Below are positions 32,874-37,492 of a stretch of 37,492 bases of DNA, piece by piece. The translations under genes and the position numbers were made by a program. The stretch comes from Deltaproteobacteria bacterium (GTDB lineage Bacteria; Myxococcota_A; UBA9042; PHBI01). The notes beneath the pieces are model-generated. The model was given only the letters and a program-made list of their open reading frames with translations. It was not told the origin of the DNA and searched no databases. The stretch spans positions 1-37,492 of the forward strand of contig WYBB01000265.1 in the NCBI GenBank assembly GCA_011526585.1, in the 5' to 3' direction. Position 1 is the stretch's first letter. The number at the start of each line of letters is the position of its first letter.

Positions 32874-34412
32874 TCAGAACGCCGCGCGGTAGCCGAGGGT
32901 GAGCTGGAGCTCGTCGACGAGGTAGGCGTCGGGGAAGCGACCGAGGCGGAAGTGCTGGCGATAGGCGCCGAGGAGCATGACCGGGCCGATGTCGCCCTGG
33001 ATGCTGGCGCGCACGGCGGTCGCCTCGGTGCCGACGAAGAGGAAGTCGAGCGCGGCGACGAGGCGGTAGTCGGGCTCGAGCAGACCGAAGCCGGCGATGA
33101 AGCGGAGCCCGCCGCCGCCACCCGAGGCGCGCGTCGACACGAGGCCGGCGGCGGTGGAGGTGACGCCGATCGAGTCCCAGCGGTAGTCGGCGACGATCGC
33201 CGCGCCGAGGTGCTCGGAGAGGATCGCGACGGTCGGCTCGAGGTCGACGACGAAGACGGTGCCGGTCTCGGTCTCGACCTCGTCGAGGCTGACGCTGATC
33301 GCCCGCTCGACGGCGGTGCTGGCGAATGCGGCGCGCCCGGTGAGCGAGAGCTCGAGGAAGAGATCGGGCGAGAGCCGCAGCACGACGTCGACACCGACCG
33401 AGACCGAGGCCATCATCGGGCTGTGCTCGACGCCGGTGGCCGGGTCGCGCAGGGTGAGCGTGCCGGAAAACGGCGTCACCCCGAGCTCGAACTGGCCCTT
33501 GCGGCGTGCGTCCGGCGGGGTGGGTGGCGGCGCGTCGTGGCGCTGCGAGGTGGTGTCGAGCGGCGGCTCGGCGGGCGCGGGGCGGTTGGCGACGCGCGGG
33601 CCGAGGTCGGCGAGCGGCACGGGATCGATGACGCGACCGCGGGTGATCTCGACGACGCGGCGGGGACGCGCGGCGGGTTGGCGCGAGGGCGTGGGGGCGA
33701 GGGGCGGGTCGGCGTCGAGCCTGGGCGCGGGGGCTGGGGCGGGCGAGGGCGCGAGGGTCGGAGCGGGTGTGGGCGAGGGCGCGCGGGCGGTCACGGGGGC
33801 GGGAGCGGGAGCGGGAGCGGGAGCGGGCATGCGCGCACGGCAGGCGGCGCGCTCGGCGTCGAGGCGCTCATTGGCGGCGACGTAGCGCTGCATGCGCTCG
33901 ACGCAGGCGGCCCAGGCGGGTAGGCCCTCGAGCGCGAGGCGCGCCGCCTTCAGGCCCTCGACGCACTCCGCGCGGCCGATGGCGCACCACGCCGGCGCCT
34001 CGTCGATCGCCGCCTTCGCGCGCGGCGGCAGCTCCGGCTCACAGGCGAGGCGCGCGGCCTCGGGCAGGAAGAGCGCGCGGCCGTCCACCTCGGCGTAGGC
34101 GCGCGACGTCTCGATCAGCCGATCGACCTCGACCTTCACACCCGCCTCGTAGCAGCCCTTCGGTCCGTCCCAGGCGATGTCGCAGGTGCGGGCGAAGGCT
34201 TCGACGGCGCGCACCGCCTCGGGGTCGAAGCGCGCATCGGGCGGCGAAGGCGTGTGCGCCAGGCAGCCACGACCCGTCGGATAGTCGCAGCGCGGAAACT
34301 CGCGCTCGCACGATGGCGCGGGGCTCGGGCTCTCGGCGCGCGCGGGCTCGACCAGCCCGACCACCGCGAGACCGAGGCAGAGACCGATCGAGCTGCGCGG
34401 GCCGATGTGCAT
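32874..34412 (-). CDS. Exported protein with Cys-rich N-part, Ala/Pro linker and predicted C-terminal beta-barrel
   Basis: 512 residues from ATG 34412, with GGGAG 5 bp upstream; a GTG at 34418 would overlap that site. The signal peptide (SIGLCLGLAVVGLVEPARA) is followed by a helical region with about ten Cys (SCEREFPRCDYPTGRGC, ACEPELPPRAK, AWCAIGRAECVEG). An Ala/Pro linker (about 198-235) is encoded by tandem GGAGCG-type repeats. The C-terminal about 200 residues alternate hydrophobic and polar strands (GQFELGVTPFSGTLTLRD to LVDELQLTLGYRAAF) and end in Phe, as outer-membrane barrels do. The function is unknown. The next minus-strand gene upstream encodes the 76-aa exported protein. Confidence 0.82.
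   Translation of the reverse strand: MHIGPRSSIGLCLGLAVVGLVEPARAESPSPAPSCEREFPRCDYPTGRGCLAHTPSPPDARFDPEAVRAVEAFARTCDIAWDGPKGCYEAGVKVEVDRLIETSRAYAEVDGRALFLPEAARLACEPELPPRAKAAIDEAPAWCAIGRAECVEGLKAARLALEGLPAWAACVERMQRYVAANERLDAERAACRARMPAPAPAPAPAPVTARAPSPTPAPTLAPSPAPAPAPRLDADPPLAPTPSRQPAARPRRVVEITRGRVIDPVPLADLGPRVANRPAPAEPPLDTTSQRHDAPPPTPPDARRKGQFELGVTPFSGTLTLRDPATGVEHSPMMASVSVGVDVVLRLSPDLFLELSLTGRAAFASTAVERAISVSLDEVETETGTVFVVDLEPTVAILSEHLGAAIVADYRWDSIGVTSTAAGLVSTRASGGGGGLRFIAGFGLLEPDYRLVAALDFLFVGTEATAVRASIQGDIGPVMLLGAYRQHFRLGRFPDAYLVDELQLTLGYRAAF
33722..33828. repeat. Low-complexity tandem repeat encoding the Ala/Pro linker
   Basis: Short purine/GC repeats (units such as GGAGCG and GGGGCG) run through here inside the exported-protein gene, encoding alternating Ala-Pro. 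They may vary in copy number between strains. Confidence 0.7.
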
Positions 34413-34523
34413 CTTCACTCCCGAGGTCGGCGACCGTCACGCGTGGGACCACGCAAAGTGCCCCTTCGACAAAGAAGCGATTTCCGTCGCTCATTGCGCG
34501 TTCGCTAGACAGAAACCCGACCC

Positions 34524-34543
34524 GCGGCCGGCACGCCGGCCGC
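34524..34543 (-). terminator. Hairpin downstream of the 76-aa gene
   Basis: GCGGCCGGC (34524-34532) and GCCGGCCGC (34535-34543) form a perfect 9-bp inverted repeat with a 2-base centre (in practice an 8-bp stem with a 4-nt loop). It lies 20 bp past the minus-strand stop and is followed on that strand by GGGTTTCTGTCT. A likely, not certain, terminator. Confidence 0.55.
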
Positions 34544-34563
34544 ATCGGCCCGCACATCCGGGC

Positions 34564-34794
34564 TCAGCGCTTGATCTCCGGGACCTTGATCCCGAACGGG
34601 TCGGGGCGCGGGGTCGGAGCCTTGTCCGGCTTCTCGACGTCCGTATGCGGCGGCGGGCACGGGCCCGGGATCGGTCGCACGGGGGTCGGGGGCGCGGGAA
34701 ACGGCTCGGGCATCGGCCTGGGTCCGTCCGCGAAGGCAGGCGTCGCGAAGAGCGCGAAGGCGCCGAAGACCAGCAGTCGGTACAGGCGTTTCAT
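34564..34794 (-). CDS. Small proline-rich exported protein, 76 aa
   Basis: Starts at ATG 34794 with AAGGAG about 8 bp upstream. Residues 1-22 form a Sec signal peptide (KRLYRLLVFGAFALFATPAFA) with a cleavage site after AFA. The mature 54-residue part is about one-third Pro (PMPEPFPAPPTPVRPIPGP) and ends in DPFGIKVPEIKR. It has no lipobox and only a single Cys. Such peptides are often periplasmic or cell-wall associated, but the function is unknown. It stands alone, with gaps of about 150 bp on each side. Confidence 0.78.
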   Translation of the reverse strand: MKRLYRLLVFGAFALFATPAFADGPRPMPEPFPAPPTPVRPIPGPCPPPHTDVEKPDKAPTPRPDPFGIKVPEIKR

Positions 34795-34944
34795 GGCCTT
34801 TCTCCTTCGACGCGGACACGGCTGGCGCTGCCACACAGAGCCGGCGCTCCGCGTCGCATGCAAAGCATCCGCACGGCGCAGCCGACCTTCAATGGATGTT
34901 CTTCACACAGCCGCGCGAGCGCACGGTGCCAATGGACCCGCCCG

Positions 34945-37491
34945 CTACAGCGCCGCGCGCACCGCCTCGGCCAGGCTCTCGGGGCGGAAGGGCTTGCGCA
35001 GCAGGTTCACCGTTCGCGCCTCGATCCCGTGCTGGAGGATCGCGTCATCGGTGTAGCCCGACAGGAAGATCACCGGCAGCCCGGGCCGCGCGCGCCGCGC
35101 CGCGTCGGCGAGCTCGCGCCCGTTGAGACCCGGCATCACCACATCGGTCAGGAGCAAGGAGACCGGCGCCTCGCGATCCTCGAGCAGCCTGAGCGCGTCT
35201 TCGCTCGTACCGAAGGCGCGCACCTCGTAGCCCAGGTGCCGCAACCCGCGCTCGGTCGCGTTGCGCACCAGATCGTCGTCGTCGACCAGCGCGATCACCA
35301 CGCGCCCCTCGGCGCTCACCCGCGGACGCGCCGTGCGGACGGTCTTCTTCGCGCGCGTCGCCGGCAGGGTCAGGGACGCGCGCGTGCCGTCGCCCGGCAC
35401 CGAGCTCAGCGTGAACGCGCCGCCCGCGGCCTCGACGATGTCCTTGACCGTCGAGAGGCCAAGGCCGGTGCCGGTCGCCTTGGTCGTGAAGAACGGCTCG
35501 GTCGCGCGCGCCAGGGTCGCCGCGTCCATGCCGCGCCCGCTGTCGCTCACGGTGAGCTTGGCCGCACCGTCCTCGGTGCGCTGCGCGACGATCGCGATGT
35601 GACCGCCGCGCACCGGCAGCGCGTCGCGCGCGTTGACGACCAGGTTCAGGACGATCTGCGCGAGCTGCCCTCGGTCGATCTCGACGTGCGGCAGGTCCGC
35701 CGCGATCTCGAGCGAGAGCTGCACGTCCGAGCTGACCACGCGGCGCACGAGGCGCAGGCTCTCGCGCAGGACCTCGCCGAGGTCGACCACACGCCGATCG
35801 ACGACGTCGCGACGCGCGAACGACAGGAGCTGGGAGGTCAGCGCGCCGGCGCGGTCGGTCGCGTCGATGATCGTGCCGAGGAGCTCGTCGGGCTCGCCGT
35901 CTTCGAGCACCTCGCCCTGGCGCAGGAGATGCGCCGAGGTGCCGATCGCGGTCAGTAGATTATTGAAATCATGAGCGATTCCGGCAGCGAGCCGGCCGAT
36001 GACGCGGAGCTTCTGCGCCTCGATGAGGCGCGCTTCGAACGCACGCCGCTCGGTGAGATCCTCGCTCGCGCACAGGACGTGCACGCCGTCGTGCCGCGTG
36101 ATGCGTCGCGCCGTCGTGCAGACGAAGTGCGTCCCCGCGTCCGACGAGACCTCGTATTCGACCGGCCCGGCGTGCCCGTCGCGGTGCGCGTGCACGAGGA
36201 GGGTCGCGAGCGCGGGCGGCGGCGCGCGCATCCCGTCGAGCAACGGCGCGCACGCGCGGTTGTGGTCCACGAGCCGACCCGCGTCGTCGAAGAGCGCCAT
36301 CGCCGTCGGCGACGCGTCGAAGAGCGCACGCACCTCCTGGCGCGAGCGCTCGAGCTCGGCCATCGCACGCTCGCGCGCCGCGGTGTTGGCGGCCAGCGCG
36401 GCCGCGGTCTCGTTGAACGCGTGCGCGATCTCGCCGAGCGCGTCCGACGACGCGCCGACCCGCACCGACATGTCGCCATGCTTCATCGCCTCGAGCGCGA
36501 CGCGCACCGCCTCGGCGCGCCTGGCCTGCAGCGAGCGCAGCGGGAAGCTCGAGACGAGGAGCCAGCCCATCTCCGGGATGGCGGCGCTCACCACGCGCTG
36601 CCCCGCCTCACCTTCGCCGACCTCCATCACCGCCTCGCCCGCGGCGTAGAGCGCGGCGACGTCCAGCGCGCCCAGCGCACCGCCCAAGGACATCAGCGGC
36701 TCGCGCGCGATCGCCCCATGCTCGCCGCGCAGCGCGACCTCGATCGTCGGGTGCGCGACGAGGTAGCCGGCGCGGTCGACGATGAAGCTCACTTGTCCTT
36801 CGGTGATCGGGTCGCGCAGGGCGTCGCCGACGAGCAGGCTCATCGGCACGTCGATCGCGAAGACCCCCTCGAAGCGCTCGCCGCGGAAGACCGGGATGCA
36901 CGGCGCCAGCGTCACGCCCTTGCCGCCGTAGTCCACGTTGGGCGGGGTCCACACGATCGCGCGCGCCGGGTTCGCCGCGGGGGCGGCGAGCCGATAGGTC
37001 AGATAGTCGCGCCACGCGAAGTCGGCCGGCACGATCGGCACGTGGTAGGGGTAGGTCGCCGCGAAGCCGGTGCGGTCGATGTAGTAGATCCAGGCGAGGT
37101 CGCCGAGGCGCTCCTTGAGCGCGCCGACCGCGTCGCCCAGCGGCTCCAGCGCGGCCACGCGCCGCAGGATCTCGAACGCGTCGCTCGCCTCCCGGCGCAC
37201 ATAGAAGCGCAACGCGCCCTGACACGCGTCGCCGCCGGCGAGGCGTTCGAGCAGCGCCGGCCTCTCGAAGAAGCCGTCGTCCGTGGCGGTGAACCCCCGC
37301 TCATCGAGGGTCGCTCGTGCGCGTTCGGGATCGAGGTCGGCGCCCAGCGCATGCTCGACGAGCGTCGCGAGCGTGTGCATCGCGTCGTGAAGACGCGTGA
37401 CACGCGCCGCGATGAGCCGCGCGTGATGGCGCACGTAGCGACGCAGGGCCTCGAGCTCACGCACTCCGGATCTCCGTATGGGTGCGACCAC
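34945..37491 (-). CDS. Hybrid histidine kinase: Cache-like sensor, HAMP-like, PAS, kinase core, receiver (5' end possibly outside)
   Basis: 848 visible residues from a GTG at 37491, one base from the window edge, so the true start may lie outside. Residues about 90-300 resemble a double-Cache sensor: AWIYYIDRTGFAATYPYHVP, DYLTYRL, YGGKGVTLAPCIPVFRGERF, FIVDRAGYLVAHP, MGWLLVSSFP. The expected second membrane helix is absent and a HAMP-like segment begins at once (MKHGDMSVRV, LGEIAHAFNETAAAL). A PAS domain (VRALFDASPTAMALFDDAGR) precedes the HisKA box (AAGIAHDFNNLLTAI, His about 507). The HATPase has VVNARDAL, SDSGRGMD and TGTGLGLSTV. The receiver contains LVDDDDLVRN and the phospho-acceptor Asp (about 785) in LLTDVVMPGLNG. 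No response regulator with an output domain is nearby. Confidence 0.93.
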   Translation of the reverse strand: MVAPIRRSGVRELEALRRYVRHHARLIAARVTRLHDAMHTLATLVEHALGADLDPERARATLDERGFTATDDGFFERPALLERLAGGDACQGALRFYVRREASDAFEILRRVAALEPLGDAVGALKERLGDLAWIYYIDRTGFAATYPYHVPIVPADFAWRDYLTYRLAAPAANPARAIVWTPPNVDYGGKGVTLAPCIPVFRGERFEGVFAIDVPMSLLVGDALRDPITEGQVSFIVDRAGYLVAHPTIEVALRGEHGAIAREPLMSLGGALGALDVAALYAAGEAVMEVGEGEAGQRVVSAAIPEMGWLLVSSFPLRSLQARRAEAVRVALEAMKHGDMSVRVGASSDALGEIAHAFNETAAALAANTAARERAMAELERSRQEVRALFDASPTAMALFDDAGRLVDHNRACAPLLDGMRAPPPALATLLVHAHRDGHAGPVEYEVSSDAGTHFVCTTARRITRHDGVHVLCASEDLTERRAFEARLIEAQKLRVIGRLAAGIAHDFNNLLTAIGTSAHLLRQGEVLEDGEPDELLGTIIDATDRAGALTSQLLSFARRDVVDRRVVDLGEVLRESLRLVRRVVSSDVQLSLEIAADLPHVEIDRGQLAQIVLNLVVNARDALPVRGGHIAIVAQRTEDGAAKLTVSDSGRGMDAATLARATEPFFTTKATGTGLGLSTVKDIVEAAGGAFTLSSVPGDGTRASLTLPATRAKKTVRTARPRVSAEGRVVIALVDDDDLVRNATERGLRHLGYEVRAFGTSEDALRLLEDREAPVSLLLTDVVMPGLNGRELADAARRARPGLPVIFLSGYTDDAILQHGIEARTVNLLRKPFRPESLAEAVRAAL

Positions 37492-37492
37492 C

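Noticed and set aside
33722..33828. CRISPR-like repeat array
   Set aside because: Short in-frame coding repeats giving an Ala-Pro linker; no repeat-spacer structure.

Overview
This is a very GC-rich window whose content fits a predatory or social-type member of the Myxococcota (Polyangia-like). That placement is inferred from gene style, not from a marker gene: a giant STAND-type kinase/ATPase regulator, two hybrid histidine kinases, many lipoproteins whose lipobox cysteine is followed by Gly-Asp-Asp and Asp/Pro/Thr-rich spacers, Ala/Pro-rich linkers, and long spurious antisense frames. No rRNA, tRNA, CRISPR array, insertion sequence or prophage was found.

Layout. 1-3903 (minus) is the N-terminal 1301 residues of a regulator with a degenerate kinase C-lobe, an AAA ATPase, a long helical repeat region and a GAF-like domain; it runs off the left edge. 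4138-6093 (plus) holds an MBL-fold protein, an ECF sigma factor and an overlapping zinc-finger anti-sigma factor. It converges on a membrane hybrid histidine kinase (6103-7785, minus). A 50-codon gene with a strong ribosome site follows (7872-8024, minus). 8239-13326 (plus) is a tightly overlapping four-gene unit: XdhC N-terminal half, XdhC Rossmann half, a molybdopterin-binding/MocA-type cytidylyltransferase fusion, and a P-type IIA (calcium-type) ATPase. 13299-15320 carries two copies of an SDR gene 3' end flanking a small P-loop ATPase gene and an exported-protein gene; the right-hand SDR is intact. 16381-18420 (minus) is a 679-aa lipoprotein with a clear terminator.

18834-24589 (minus) is a coxS-L-M-D-E-like operon encoding a three-subunit aerobic molybdenum hydroxylase (2Fe-2S, Mo and FAD subunits) plus its MoxR ATPase and vWA maturation pair. 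A SufU-like Fe-S scaffold gene is divergent from coxS. With the XdhC and MocA-like genes 8 kb away, the window encodes most of what such an enzyme needs: the enzyme, cytosine-dinucleotide cofactor supply, cofactor insertion and Fe-S supply. The large subunit has AYRGAGR where form I CO dehydrogenases have AYxCSFR, so its substrate is unknown.

25172-29316 holds a calcineurin-like phosphoesterase lipoprotein, a VapBC-type toxin-antitoxin pair downstream of a perfect 14-bp palindrome, and two more lipoproteins. 29492-34794 holds a trypsin-like lipoprotein protease, a leaderless 568-aa protein with peptidoglycan-binding and CHAP-like parts (candidate secreted effector), a probable outer-membrane protein, and a 76-aa proline-rich exported protein. 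34945 to the right edge is a hybrid histidine kinase whose Cache-like sensor domain runs into a HAMP-like segment without an intervening membrane helix.

The observations I would check first are the leaderless peptidoglycan-targeting protein, the pseudokinase regulator, the duplicated SDR tail that supplies the end of the calcium-type ATPase, and the coupling of that ATPase to molybdenum-cofactor genes.
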